Shown in pieces: positions 33,676 to 46,410 of a DNA stretch of 64,000 bases. The DNA lies in NCBI GenBank assembly GCA_036897095.1, contig JAYMSP010000022.1, forward strand, positions 54,863 to 118,862, in the 5' to 3' direction. The notes beneath the pieces are model-generated. The model searched no databases and was not told the DNA's origin. It worked only from the letters and a program-made list of their open reading frames with translations. The stretch is from Plantago elongata (taxonomy: Eukaryota > Streptophyta > Magnoliopsida > Lamiales > Plantaginaceae). Positions within the stretch are counted from its first letter, which is position 1, and each line of letters begins with the position of its first letter. The translations under genes were made by a program, and so were the position numbers.

Positions 33676-34654
33676 AATTCAAAGCATTTATCTAATCGTA
33701 GCACCCTTAACTTTAGGATCTGGGAAATTAATTTCCACACATTCACACTTAACAACTCTGCTTCTTTCAATGAACTTGGATCTGAGCTTAATTAATACTA
33801 ATAAACTTGTCTGAATAAAACTGGGTAATGGCAACTTGCGAGGGTTCACACTTAACAACTATGCTTGCTTGCATAAACTTGGATTAATTTTATGCATTGT
33901 TATAGTACGGTTACTACATATTCCATCTCTATCACTCACAATTCACGGATCTTTGTCATTTCACTCACTACAATTCACTTTGTAACTCTGAACAATTCAC
34001 TACTCTTCAAATGTATTTTATTTTAACATTTCTTTCAAATTTAATTATTCATTTCATTTTTTTCTCTCATTTCCTCCAAATGTCATTCTTGAATTGAATT
34101 TAAATATTGTTAATTATAAATAACAAAATTACACTAATATTTTTATTAATTGAAAATAGAAATTATATGATCTAGGTGCATTACTTCATATACTAGTCGT
34201 GAAAATCTAATAAAACTAGATAAGAAAATGTTTGGGACTCATTAAGCAATGTACTTAAATTGTTTGAAATATTAATATTACATTTAATATAAATTTAACT
34301 AAAATAAAAGAATTAAATGAAATATAAAAATGAAGTAAAGAAACAAAAAACTGAAGAAACAGGAAACCAATTAAAATCACAAAAGAAGAAGGAAAGAAAC
34401 AGGGGAAAGAAATGAATGAGAAGAGAGAGTCGAAGAAAAGAAACAACACACGAAATCAAGAAAGAAATGAAAAAAAAAAAAAGGGCATTGCCCAGCGTCC
34501 AGCGTCCCAACCTTGGGCCTCAAGTCTGAGCCAGAGTTCCAACTTGAGTCTTGGAACTCGATTTACTAGCATTGAGAAGTGGGCTTTGGAGAATCATTAC
34601 TTTGTCCATCTGTTGAAACCAATAGTTGAAGTTTGAATGCTTTGAGAGATGAGA

Positions 34655-34745
34655 GATTCTTCTGACCATATTTATGCCAACAACCATAACCTCCACCAAC
34701 TTGTAAATTTTTATTAACATCTGACCATATATAACCATATATAAA
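34655..34745 (-). repeat. Duplicated piece of the NLR promoter/leader region
   Basis: The stretch around 34670-34735 (atatttatgccaacaacc, then accaacttgtaaatttttatt, then aacatctgacc) is clearly similar, in the same orientation, to 33490-33550 just upstream of the NLR start codon. It has no NLR coding sequence beside it. This suggests a former tandem NLR copy of which only the promoter side remains. Confidence 0.5.
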
Positions 34746-34897
34746 CTGTAAGAATAGAATATCCCGGAACTTCAGTAAATATTGCCATGCGTCTTATAAC
34801 TAAATTGGATAAATGATCCAGCAAACAATCGATAAGGGTTGTCAAATCACTAATCATATCATAGAAACCCTAGCAAGTATCTAACTACTGGTAGTAG

Positions 34898-36118
34898 CTA
34901 CTTTGCTACACAGTAAGTAGGGGGTTGAACAAAAGAAAATGGATCTATGAACATCCAAGAATATGGTTCTGGCACTGCCACATGGTTCCTCTGTTTGAAA
35001 GAATAGCACTTCCAACCACGTCTACAATTGCCAAGCCCGCGGCAGTACACGCCATTGTGTAAGATCAAGCAATCGTCATTGTCATTCTCCAATGGGGCAT
35101 GACATATGATCTTGTCACGAGACATGAAGAATACCGTATTTTTCAATTCCTTTACTGAAATCCATCTTATATGCAACTTGTCAAATCTAAATATAACCCA
35201 ATCCTCTTTGATGAAGTTCATATTTCGTTCATTACTGACCTTGCAAACCATTATAAGACTCCCTTCCATCTCTGTCAACCAAGTCTGCTTGTATCGACCT
35301 TCATCTCCCCAAGAAAGGTAGCGTTGTAATTCCTCATCATACATGGGTACATTGTCCGAGAGTGATTCGCATGTGTTATCGGCCAAGCTATAGCACTTTA
35401 GAGCGCATTGGCTTTCAAATCCTTCATAAAAAAGACAATACAGTTTTCCATCCATAGATTGCATTATACAATCACAGTATAAATCAGTAGTGACAACAAG
35501 TTGCGTGGTCCATTCTTTATCTCCTGATGAGAGGCGATATCTATAGATATAAAGTTGAGGCGGGAGGGGAAACGTACCATGACAATGCCAGATAACCAAA
35601 ACCTCACAGTCGAAGCATGAATTGGTTGCAGAGATGTTCGTAAACACAGCAAATATGTTAGATTCATAATAATATCCAGGATTTAACAGCAGAGGCAGCA
35701 CGATGAGCTTATTAGAGAAATTATTCTGCAAAAAAAGTGACAGGCCGTGTATTTGATAACCTACAAGGCTCCATCCATTTTTTGTATCATAGACTAATGA
35801 TCTACACGTATCATAATCGGGCTCCCATCTCTTTCTTTTTGTATTGGTAATTATGTCACGATAGATGATGTTCTTATATTCATGTGATTTTCGAGAATAA
35901 GGATCGACCAACTGAGAGTTGAGGGTGTGCGGGGCGCCTGAGGGCAGGACTAGAATGCGAGTTTGAGTTAACCATGGAGAGTCCGAACATGGTTTGATGT
36001 GATCCTGGGACAATCGCCAATTCTTGCAAACCGCACGGAAGTAACATTGATGAGTCAGATGCAGCTTGTTCAGAACTAAACCAAGTACCTCTGGCGGAAC
36101 ATCTTTCCATGAACTCAT
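34898..36118 (-). CDS. F-box protein with DUF295 domain
   Basis: Single exon, 406 residues. Residues 1-45 form an F-box (M-S-S-W-K-D-V-P-P-E-V-L-G-L-V-L-N-K-L with the ACR-like RAVCKNWR), which would bind a SKP1-like adaptor in an SCF ubiquitin ligase. The C-terminal two thirds match the plant DUF295 class: YRYRLSSGDKEWTTQLV, a KLYCLFYEG segment, TEMEGSLIMVCKV, VIFRFDKLHIRWISVKEL, and the aromatic end G-N-C-R-R-G-W-K-C-Y-S-F. A TATA-like tatataag lies near 36199-36206, about 80 bp above the ATG. No frame breaks are seen. Substrates are unknown, and this large family evolves quickly, with many lineage-specific members. It lies between the NLR and the DUF616 gene on the same strand but is not expected to be co-transcribed with them. 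Confidence 0.85.
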   Translation of the reverse strand: MSSWKDVPPEVLGLVLNKLHLTHQCYFRAVCKNWRLSQDHIKPCSDSPWLTQTRILVLPSGAPHTLNSQLVDPYSRKSHEYKNIIYRDIITNTKRKRWEPDYDTCRSLVYDTKNGWSLVGYQIHGLSLFLQNNFSNKLIVLPLLLNPGYYYESNIFAVFTNISATNSCFDCEVLVIWHCHGTFPLPPQLYIYRYRLSSGDKEWTTQLVVTTDLYCDCIMQSMDGKLYCLFYEGFESQCALKCYSLADNTCESLSDNVPMYDEELQRYLSWGDEGRYKQTWLTEMEGSLIMVCKVSNERNMNFIKEDWVIFRFDKLHIRWISVKELKNTVFFMSRDKIICHAPLENDNDDCLILHNGVYCRGLGNCRRGWKCYSFKQRNHVAVPEPYSWMFIDPFSFVQPPTYCVAK

Positions 36119-37208
36119 TACTAGATAGCTAGGTAGATCAATAGAGTTACTCTTCTGATATATAATATCACGTTCATAACCTGCAGTGCAGCTCTAACTA
36201 TATAAGATCGATCATCGATGTGAGTAGTATATTCTAATCCATATCTATTTCGGTTTCGGTTTTCTATGTATACTTGAGTTAATTTCCTAATGGAAATCGG
36301 ATTGTTTTCTGATTTCCTTAATTGCAACTTTTATTATTTATATCTATGGAAACATTTCCTTATCCGAATTAAACAGGGATCTTTGATTTGCAGGATTCTT
36401 CTTTTTATAATTGTTAGTGTCTCGGTGTATAAAAGTAGTATTAAATTTCAACATGAATCCAGTTTCTTTTTTATTTGGATGGCAATTTTAGTTCAGGTGT
36501 ACAGTTGCCAATTATAATTGAGTGGAACTCATTAAAAGAACTCCAAACGCAAAACAAATCTATAAAAGCCATATTCCTAACACAATATTTCAAATTTCAT
36601 TTAGAATTTATTAGTATTCATCACTTAAAATCCGATCAATTAAATTTGCATTTCAAACCGTCTATAAGAAAGTCAGAATTTCCACTCATGCCATAAAATT
36701 TTGTACCACACAAAAGAACTTATTTACAACCTACTCTGCTTCACAAATACCCCATAACAGTGACACCCTTATTTACGTTTACAAACTCACAGCACTGATC
36801 AGCAAATCTATGAATTAAAAAACAAGACTAGGAAGCTAGGAATATAATCCTCTAAATTTCATAAAATTGGCGCCTGAATATTCAACAACAAAAAATACAT
36901 ACTGTACCTGGTAATGTCACAATGAATATTGGTACAAGACTACAAACCATCGGGCTGCTTTGTTTGAGGCATACTACATTCAAAGTTGTGACTAAAATGA
37001 ATTGAATTGGAGCTCTACAACACCACTGTCTATACCTTTCAAGGGAATTTCAGAAGCCAGCAAAACTCAGCCTTGTTTCCAACGATAACAAACATTTGCA
37101 TAGCGATCTTCACCTTTCCCAAGCTGTTGCTAATTTACACGGTATATTTTCATGTTCACCACTGGGCATGATGGCAGATTTTCTGTATAGAACAGGTCAA
37201 TGAAACTA
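36119..37208. other. Intergenic between F-box and DUF616 genes
   Basis: It contains the F-box promoter (TATA near 36199) and, on the far side, the probable 3'UTR of the DUF616 gene. No other gene or repeat recognised. Confidence 0.4.
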
Positions 37209-40200
37209 CTAAGTCTCCTGCCGGGGTATAATCCTAGGTTCCTCCGACCTGTGCCGGAACAACTTGGCAATCTTTCGTCTTTCACAGTCCTGCCACAGAA
37301 ATTTTGGATCAGGCTATAATTCCACTGCAGTTGTTCAGGAATCAATATCCCAATCAACGATGGTTGTGGAAATTAATTGACCCCTTCACCGGTGTTGTAT
37401 ACTTGTATATGCACTTGTCATAGCAGGGAGGAGGGTGCGAAATGAGAGGACCTTTTAGAGGTCTACTAACATTTAAAATTTGATTATAGAGAAGATACCG
37501 TATTTAACCATTGTCACTAAATTAAATTAAAGCTCCTAATGGAACACATTTTAGGGCTTTTAGATAGTTTAAAGCCCTAAAAAGTAAAAAGCATTCCATT
37601 AAAAGTGCTCTAAGGTTAAGATTAATTTAGTATTTCTTGGATGTAATTTTTGCAGTAGTTTTACAAACATACAGGAGGTGGATGTAATTTTCGCAGTAAT
37701 GTACCTTGAACATATTCAGATAAAAGGGCTTCTCAGGATTCATCTTTTTCAACTTGTGATATGTATAGGCAAAACTTAGCTGGTCACGAGGAGTAAACCG
37801 CTCGACCTCATTGAACCAGAGGCAAGAAAACAAATTTGACATTGGTGTATGAGCCCTGACAATGAAAGAGCCTTCGGGTACATCTGCCAAAAAAAAGAAC
37901 ATCATAAACACAACAAACATATGATTGAACCAGACAATTTTCAAGGATAAATGGCAAAACTGTACTGCTGGGAAGAAGCTTGTTGGGATCCGAAGCATTA
38001 AATCTTTTCATCCCGTCTGCTTGATAAAATGCAAATTGTTCGTCTATGATAGTATGGTTGTACTTGTTGAGCCTCTTATTTTGTGCAACCTCTTCCCACA
38101 AACAATGGCGGTCATAATGATTGGATATAGCATATTCATGACCCTTTCTCCAAAGGAAGTATTCCAAGATAAGCAACGGATCAAGTTGGAGACGAAGTTT
38201 ACTGTCCAGCCAGATTGAGTACCTGAACACCGAGGTTTAATGTAAAGTACTGAAGATTATGCAGATATCACTGCCAGATATAAAGTACTTCAACAATTTA
38301 GCAGATCCTAGATCACATATTATCAGATATCAAGTTACATTTATACAATGATAGAGCTCTACCACTGAAAGGATTCAATAGTATTTCTCAGTGAAGATTT
38401 TGATAGATTAAAAGGTGAATACTCAGTGAAAAAAGTCCTATTGCGATTGAACATTCACTGGTACGCCTGATTTATTATAACTTATCGATCGTGTTGAAAA
38501 TTGTCAAAATAGAAGCAATATCTAGATGTAGAGAAACCGTATATCCAAGTTTCAGTAAGCACAGGCCAATAATTCATGTCAGTGAGTAGTAGTGACCTCA
38601 ATAAAACATCATTTTCATGTGAATGAGCCCAACAAAAACCAAAAAAATAGACAAGATGAATTTCATTAAAAATCAGAAAATAAGCAAAACAGTTACTGGA
38701 AGTATGATTGTTGTGAGATTTTTACCTGGCTGAAGGGAAAAGACGGTGAGGCAAAAGTTTTGGTATCTTCCCAACTCTCCGCATATCAGTGTAAGGAAGA
38801 TTCTTTACCACCACAATTTTCCAATATCCGATATAGCCCATGGGGTCAGGCATGTGGCCTTCTGATGAAAGAGTTTGTATGGTTAATTCATCCACAAACA
38901 TTACAAAGCATACGTTTTTCCTTGACAAACGGGACATCTGGGATTCAGAAAGAAATGGATCAGAATAGTTATAGCAGTTCCAGTATATTTTATGTGCTTG
39001 ACCATGGGTAATGAGTTTATGCTGGCATAACGTTCAAATGAATAATTAAAACCTTTCAAGAAGTTCACAATCTACCTCTCCCCATTGTCCTATCAAGGTC
39101 AATGTTATTGGAAAGGAAAACTGAAACCCACTTTTACTTGCAAACACATGATTACATATCCAAATTCCAAACCATACTTGTATATAGCTGAGTTTCAAAC
39201 CGAGTATGACAAGAACTATATGTTAAAAGAAAAGCATGGAGCAAGGAATAGGTACCGCTTTGCCAACTGGTGATCTTAAGTGATCAGAATTCCCAAAGAT
39301 ACATGACATAACAGCAATGTGGCAACTACTAATGTATTTTGCATCATCTTCTGCCAAGTCAAATCCTGTACTAGGTGACCCTTTAGGTCCTTTCACAAAA
39401 CCACAGTTTATTTTCTGATCATGAGCAATAAAAGATCCTTCTCTTTCTGTAAGACTCTGATGTCCAGCAAACCTAGGTTCCCATTCTTCATCTTCAATGG
39501 GTCTTTCTTCGGTTCTGGTATATTGCAAGGAAAACCTTGCAAACTTCTTACTTTCCAAAGGCTCTACAAGCAATCCAGTGGAATTCGCGATTTTCATCTC
39601 ACATGACCCTGAAATAATTGAGTTTCAGTAACAGCAAACCAAATTGGATCATTAGTTGAAAGAAATTACAAGTTACTATAACTGAACTTCATACTATCTG
39701 TATATTTAAACAAGGAAAAGGTTTGTATGATGTTAAACAGCGGAAATGTTTGTTGACTTTGTTCCGATAGTAATCAGTAATTTGCTAAATCAAGAAGCGC
39801 ATACAACTTTAAGTAAGGCCTGACATGGTTTATTGCAAGTCCATACATTGACAATACCACGTTTAATTTCTAAATCAAGTATACTATGATACTAACTATT
39901 TTGTTTATATCAGTAACTTACATCAAGAAAACCTATCTACAGGGTAAAATCAATCCTCAACTGCTAGAGCCGAAAGGACTTTCCAGGTATTTGATTATAT
40001 TTGTAAATTCATGATAACAGAAAACATAACAGTTGATTTTTCTTCATCCTTAAATTCATCAATCAGTTGAATCACTGAATTCATCTTACAGATACAATGG
40101 ATTCAGTAACCTTATGGACTTTGCCACTTACTATAAATTCATTCCGCAATATATGTGAGAATTAGTAATATTTACCAGAAAATTTTCGACGTCTTGGCTT

Positions 40201-42226
40201 TGGTTTTGGCTTAGGATGGGAGGAGTGCTTTGTGGGACCTGACTTTTTAACAGGTCGACCTTCAGCAGAATTGGTATGATCCATATCTGTGATGTCTTCA
40301 TCATACTGGGACTTTGAAAAAGAATTATGATCCCCGGAAGATTTATTAGCTGCCTCAAGGGATTTCGTCTTCTTATTTTTAGGTAGCTTCGTATGAGAAG
40401 TTTCCTCTGTATCAATATTGTGGGATCGAGTAGTCCCAGACTGATCCCTTTCTCCATGTCCAGCATCATCATACTCTTCTGTTTGATCATCCTGCAAGTC
40501 GATGCCATCATCATAATCATCAGCTTCGTCTAGTATCCGCTGTTTACTCCCATCATTATCCCCAGATTGCCGGTTTCTATCATCATGAACCTCTCGAGTG
40601 CTATTCAAAGAAGCCTCATATTCAGCTTCATACATTCGCAGTTCATTACGGCCAGCCTCATTGTACAAACCATGTGCCCGATGATCCAGTGGTTTATGAG
40701 ATTTTTCTAACGAAGAAGACTTATTGCTTTTTAAAGGTATTTGAAGCTTATCATCAGAAACATGACGAGTTCGCTCCAATTCTTCCTCACTATAGTCTCC
40801 ATCTCTTCTTCTATCATCTTTGTCCCAATAACGAGAATCCCTTCCATGCATAGTTGATCCATGCCCAAATTTTAGCTCCTGTGAGTTCTGCCATCGAGTT
40901 ACATCAAGGAGAAAGTCTGTATCGTTATTAGTGTCATCATCTTGAACTGGGTGTCTATCTATTTCCCCTCCTAACACAAACAAGTTAACATTCCAAATCA
41001 GACAAATACAATGAAGGGCTCAATTAAAAAGGAAATTGGAAGATATATTGGGAACCTTAGCATGTTAGTAACTAATAGTACAATCATCAAAGTACACATT
41101 TACTTTGTCATATTCCAATTATGATGAGCCAATTCCACATACAAAGCAAAACAGCAATGATCCAGAAATGTAAGGTTCTCACTCCATTTCACACCGTACT
41201 TGGTCTAACAAATCAACACTATGAGGGACCATGTCAAAGACAAACAGAACATATATTAAAAGGCCGACAGGCATAAGAATCCAGAACATGATTGTCTTTC
41301 ATTGGTCCTCTTCAATTACAAATCATCCCGGTGCTTCTGAATTTACTATCTCAGGTACTACAGAGTACGTTTTCCAAGTCTACTGCTTCACCAAGGACAT
41401 CTAAAATTTTACCCAAGCTGAACCCTGAGATTCTATAAAAGTAAAACTATCTCTTTCTTATTTGATCTACCATAAATTTAGCTAAAATCCTTGAATGCAT
41501 TCATCAATCTCACTTTCACATAGTTTCTCCTATAAAAAGAGCTCCAGCTTCTTTCAGATTGTAACAGCAAGTGAGCAATTGAGTTTCCACCACACTAAAT
41601 CTATATTTAAGGAACTTCATCTCAGATACTCTCACTTGCATAATGTAAGCTCATTTTGTAAATAGCTTCTCATAGAACAAGAGCTCAAACTTCATTCTAG
41701 AATCTAAATAGTAAAAACATTCTCTCTATACTCATTATAACTTATATGCACATACATTATCTATATAATCCAACCTCTTCGAAAACCTAAGTTACGAATG
41801 CAGCATCAATCAACACGGTAAATAATAAGGTAAAATCGCATCAAATCTACGAATCAAGTGGAGTATCGATAACCTCTCCATTCGAAGCAAAAAAATCCAC
41901 ATCAGATCACCAACTCCAATCAACACGGTAAATAAGTAAGTAGTGCATCAAATTAACTAGACTTGAATTCATTAGCTGAAAGCAAAAGGCAAGTGATAGT
42001 GGAAATGTAGCATACCTCTGGTTTGCAAGGAGAAGTAGAAGAAGAAAGCGGAGAGAGAAAGGAGAAGAGAGAGCGAGAGAATGCAAAATCCGATCGAGAT
42101 CTTGCGAGGCTTAGATCGGCGGTGGTGGTGGTGGCGGGAGCCACCTAGACCGCCGCGAAGGGCGATGGAAACGACGTGATCGGAGTTTCGTCCGCTATTA
42201 ACGCCGCCGGATTGCCTGAAAGCCAT
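37209..42226 (-). CDS. DUF616 / MUCI70-like probable hexosyltransferase
   Basis: Seven exons, 42016-42226, 40176-40970, 39256-39608, 38726-38937, 37966-38222, 37705-37883 and 37209-37289, join in phase to 695 residues. Residues 44-66 form a signal anchor (GFCILSLSLLLSLSAFFFYF), so this is a type II, probably Golgi, protein. A long acidic and Lys-rich low-complexity stem (71-335, ending KPKPKPRRRKFS) is followed by the conserved domain: KINCGFVKGPKG, SSCHIAVMSCIFGNSDHL, NVCFVMFVDE, RVGKIPKLLPHRLFP, YSIWLDSKLRLQLDP, RKGHEYAISNHYDRHC and VRAHTPMSNLFSCLWFNEV. The family includes MUCI70, TOD1 and the embryo-lethal EMB2756. The long stem resembles At1g34550/At4g09630 as I remember them. It is divergent from the mTERF gene. 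The reaction and acceptor are unproven; the domain identity is secure. Confidence 0.9.
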
Positions 42227-42309
42227 CCTAGCATTATGCGGAGCTTCGGGAACAACAATTCGGAGAAGGTGAACGAAGTTTAGGGTTCCAATTCACACTG
42301 TGAGATGGA

Positions 42310-42342
42310 TAGAGAGAGAGAGAGTGTGTGTGTGTGTGCGCG
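42310..42342. repeat. (AG)n(TG)n(CG)n microsatellite in the DUF616 5' leader
   Basis: A compound simple repeat (agagagagagag, then gtgtgtgtgtgtg, then cgcgc) lies about 90 bp upstream of the DUF616 start codon, probably within its 5'UTR or core promoter. Such tracts are length-variable. Confidence 0.85.
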
Positions 42343-44498
42343 CTGGATTGGATTGTACTTTACGCATAAAGCGAGATACTCTCTCTTCTCGGAAATGGTT
42401 CGATTTCACCGGACAACTGGTGTCTGTGTTGTTGGTTGATACTTGATGGGAGAGAGTGTGAAAGGTATGGGTTTTTGTATCTATTTTTATTTATCTATTT
42501 AATTATTTATTTGTTTGTTTTCTACTCAACTTTTTATAATTTATACTCCATGTAAGGAGGGTAAAGGGAAAACATTTGTAATTTTATCTGTTGTCACTTG
42601 TGATTATGATAATTGATGAGTAATACTCTCATTGGAGATATTGGTTCTCGGGTCAGAATTGAGTCGTAAGTTCTTAATTGTGAGAGTGTCAGTTGAATTA
42701 TAAGATACTAAGTTACTTAATCGTTCTAATATGTGGAATTTTGAACTTATGTTGATGTGAAATGTTGGAAAGTCTTCATGATGCATACAAACATAGAGGG
42801 GAGTTGGCCACAAGATGTTCGAGTTGCTCAGGAAGTGTCACCATGTGGTTTACTCGAAAGGTTAAGAAGCATTTAATGGGTTACCTATTATTTTTAGTTT
42901 ATCAGTATTTTAATGGAGAGAATATTGATATTCCATTTAATATAAGGTAAAATAGAGAAATACATGCATTGAAATTTGGGGGAGATGTGCTCACATGCAA
43001 GTGAGACGTGGAGTAAACATCATAAGTTGTTATATTGTAAATATTAAAAATGTCGATGAAATAATGAGTGAATGATACTAGAACTAAACTGATAGAAATA
43101 TCATGAGCTTAGTTTTCAAGTTTCATATTATATCATAAGTATCTAAAGTAAGTATCCTATAGATCATTAAGTACTTGTTCCAAACATCAGTAATACAATC
43201 AGCTTGAACATAAATTGTCAGACCAAATAATTCTTGCTAAAGCATAGTTCTTAAAGGTATGAAGGACCAATTCCTCATACTCCAAAACAAACTATACAAA
43301 ATGGGGTTACATTCATCCTACGATAAATATATTGTGGAGATTCGACAAGCTAATAGTTAAAAAATGTCAAAGAAAAACACGGGTTTTTTTTTGTTGGAGT
43401 TCAAGTCTCACAGAAAAAAAAACCAGTCTCTCTTAAATGGACAAATGTGGATGCTTCAAAGCTCAAACACTTAAATTCAAGGCTACAAGCTTTTCAACAC
43501 TTAAATCTCATGCTACGAGGTGCACATTCACTTACAATATAATGATCTTGAGACGCATGAAACCATCTCCTAGCATCTAATGCAGGACTTACCTTAAACC
43601 CATCACTTTCACTCCACTAATGTCATAAGAACATACAAACCCTAATTGACATGATATTTACTTGTCTTTAATTTTAATTTTAACCGAACCCTGCAAGGAT
43701 GCATGATCTTGTGTCTAAGATCCCTTACTAACAATGGTTTTTTAGACGTACATCTACTTTGTTTATAGATGGTTTGTATATAAAATGAATGACCATCTTT
43801 TTTATTTTTATGGAGCCATTTTAAAAAGGTCGTGTGATTCTAATATTCGCGTTGAGGTTCATAAATGCGACGTTATGTGTCCCTTTCATCATCACATACA
43901 TCATGTGCACTCTTATTCCTTAGCGTTTGGAAATTTTCCGAAAAGTTAATCATAAGTTCTTCTCTCCATCGGAACAACATGGCCGTTATGCTCATTACTA
44001 AACTTATTGAAGAGATGAAATATAACCAAGGTATATTTTTTGATCAGAGGTTGAATATCATCAGAAGAAAAATTATGCCAAAAATGAGATACATTCTGGG
44101 AAAATCAGATTTCGGTAAGAAAATGTGGAAAAAGAAATTGTTATCTAAATAAATAAAGAGAATATAATCTTGAAAAACAAGAAGACAAAAAGAAGTAAAT
44201 TTAAAGTCGCGTTGCAAGTTGAGCGATAGTCGCACTTGGTTGAATAAAAAATGATTAAAAGATGTCAAACGAGACACATCAGCTGCAATATTGTGGTCTG
44301 CAAATCACTGGAACAAGACCTTTCTTCTTCACTGAATCAAAGGACCTGCATCAAACCTGCAAAATCACATTTCAGCTCAGTCCATCTTTCGAGGTGATTT
44401 CTTATGGGGCTTTCTCAGGTGTTAATTGTTTTGTGACTTCATTATTTGTTGCTCAATTTAGTCACACTCTCTTTTTCTGGGTCTTTTATAGGGCAGTG
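42343..44498. other. Promoter and intergenic DNA between DUF616 and mTERF genes
   Basis: No gene recognised. It holds the divergent promoters of the two flanking genes. Short frames in 42604-44277 show no family resemblance. Confidence 0.4.
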
Positions 44499-46078
44499 AT
44501 GCTGGGAAATTCATTGGCTTCTCCCTTGTTGACTTTCGATTCAACAGGTCTGCTTTTCTGCTCTTCTGTAAGTATTTATTACTAACCTTTTCGCCTATTG
44601 CTTCAATTTGATTACAGTTTACTTCTCGAGAAAAAAGATCACTTTTTTATTCAGTAGTGTTTCAAGGTTCTGTTTGAGATTTACTAGCTTAGCTGTGATT
44701 AGATGTAACGGGTAGTTTGATGTACATTGCGCCATTGCGGTCTAACGGATGGTATGTTCGATTGGAAGATAGTTATAGTCATATACGTTGTTGATCAAGC
44801 GTCCAAGAAGTTGAACACTGGTTCATTGAGAAATTATTTATGTTTATAGAGAGTTTATTCTTAATTACTTAAGTTTGTACTAAAAATATATTTTTAATAA
44901 TAATATAATGTGTATAACTAAAACGTTATGCTTATTGAATAAAACTACTAAATACTTACTTTACAAGTTAGAGATTTTTTTGTTCAACAAAAAGATTCAT
45001 ATATACATGAACTACTACTCACATGAAGGTTAAAAGATAGGCTTAACACTACAAGTTGGGACCGGAATTTTTTATGACTACAAAGAATTTATTCTTTTAT
45101 AGAGTATTCCTTTACGGAGTTTTTACGGTAAGTAGATGACCGAATCCTGAGCCTGACGGAGCAGTGTTTTCGCACATTGTATTCGATTGTTAAGTAGATT
45201 AGTGGTCGAGTGTATTCAATTGTACATAGTGATTGATTCTGTGTTATAGGTTGGATTTGCTGATGCATAAATTGGTTAAAAGCTCGAGGAAGAAAACATG
45301 CTTATTAATGTATTGTACTATTAATAGGAGCGTGCGTTTTACAGTTCTCTTAGTGTTTGATAGTTTTACTCCCTTTTAAAAATGATAGTTTTGATACCAC
45401 CATGTGTTCCCTCTGTTATGGCCGATAAGGACATAAATTCATCAAATTGGTACTAGACATCATATGCTTACTGGATCTATCGTGATATTCTTGCAGATTG
45501 ATTGTGCGTCAGCAACGAGCAGTACATTTCTTCCAAACTTAAATCGTTCAACTTGTGTTAGATCATATGCTTTCCGCAAATGCAGAATAAGTACTTTTCG
45601 GTCTAAGAACTGGAGGCTATATTCCACTGCCCAAATTCAGGATGTAGTTCTAAGTGACGAAGATAAGAAATCATGGGAATCATGCAGACAAGCTCTATCT
45701 GCTTTTAACTTTGCTAATGAGGAGGAAGACAAAATTCTTGGTAAAGCATTTGGTCAAATTCATTCACCCTATTGGGGAGAAGAGCGGAAGAAAGAAGTGC
45801 CGAAGTTTGAGGTAGTTACTGAAATACTGACTTACCTTAAAGATTTAGGCCTCACTGATGATGATCTTGCAAAACTTCTTAAAAAGTTTCCTGAGGTGCT
45901 TGGATGTGGCCTTGAAGATGAACTGAAGGTAAATGTGCAGATTTTGGAAAATCAATGGGGTATTAAAGGGAAAACATTGCGTAGCCTTCTTCTCCGGAAT
46001 CCAAAAGCATTGGGTTACAATATTGACTGCAAAGGAGACTGTGTTGCACAATGCACCCGCTGTTGGGCTCGGTTTTAG
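44499..46078 (+). CDS. Small mTERF-family protein, organelle-targeted
   Basis: mTERF proteins bind organellar nucleic acid and affect transcription, splicing or ribosome assembly. Exon 1 (44499-44567) ends at TTCT|GTAAGT; exon 2 (45497-46078) follows TTGCAG. They join in phase 0 to 216 residues. The first 75 residues are Ser/Arg-rich with few acidic residues (M-L-G-N-S-L-A-S-P-L-L), as in a transit peptide. The core has two mTERF-like helical repeats: VVTEILTYLKDLGLTDDDLA with LLKKFPEVLGC, and LENQWGIKGKTLRSLL with RNPKALGYNIDC. The tail KGDCVAQCTRCWARF has four Cys. It is short for the family, which usually has more repeats, but resembles At4g09620 as I recall it. In Arabidopsis that gene lies beside DUF616 gene At4g09630, like the pairing here. 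The exon 1 choice is inference. Confidence 0.75.
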
Positions 46079-46345
46079 CCTTTTATGATTTGTGATTATT
46101 CATTCATATGTGTACAAATAGTATACCTGATTAAGTCACAAGTACTATCTGTTTCTGAAATTTATACTTATTGTATGAATAATTGATGTAAACTTGCAGT
46201 TCAATAGATTGCCATTTTATGTCCTCCGTTGCTGTTGTTGTAAATCAGACGGTAAGCAGCATACTGGCTAAATTTTCTATGAACAGCATTTCTTCAATCT
46301 TTATGTCCCCTGTTATAAGAACCTAAATTTTAGCAGACTTCTAGA

Positions 46346-46410
46346 TAATGAGCACGGGATTTTCTTCTTGTTGGTGATGCTTTGCTTCGTCCTGCTATGT
46401 AAGGTACGTT
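46346..46410 (+). pseudogene. GASA exon 1 relic
   Basis: The sequence atgagcacgggattttcttc and on through gttggtgatgctttgcttcg, tcctgctatgtaag, aligns with exon 1 of the intact GASA gene at 51228-51291, including the flanking tgcttatctgttgga downstream. Indels shift the frame and produce an early stop, and no GASA cysteine exon follows. It is a partial duplicate. Confidence 0.7.
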
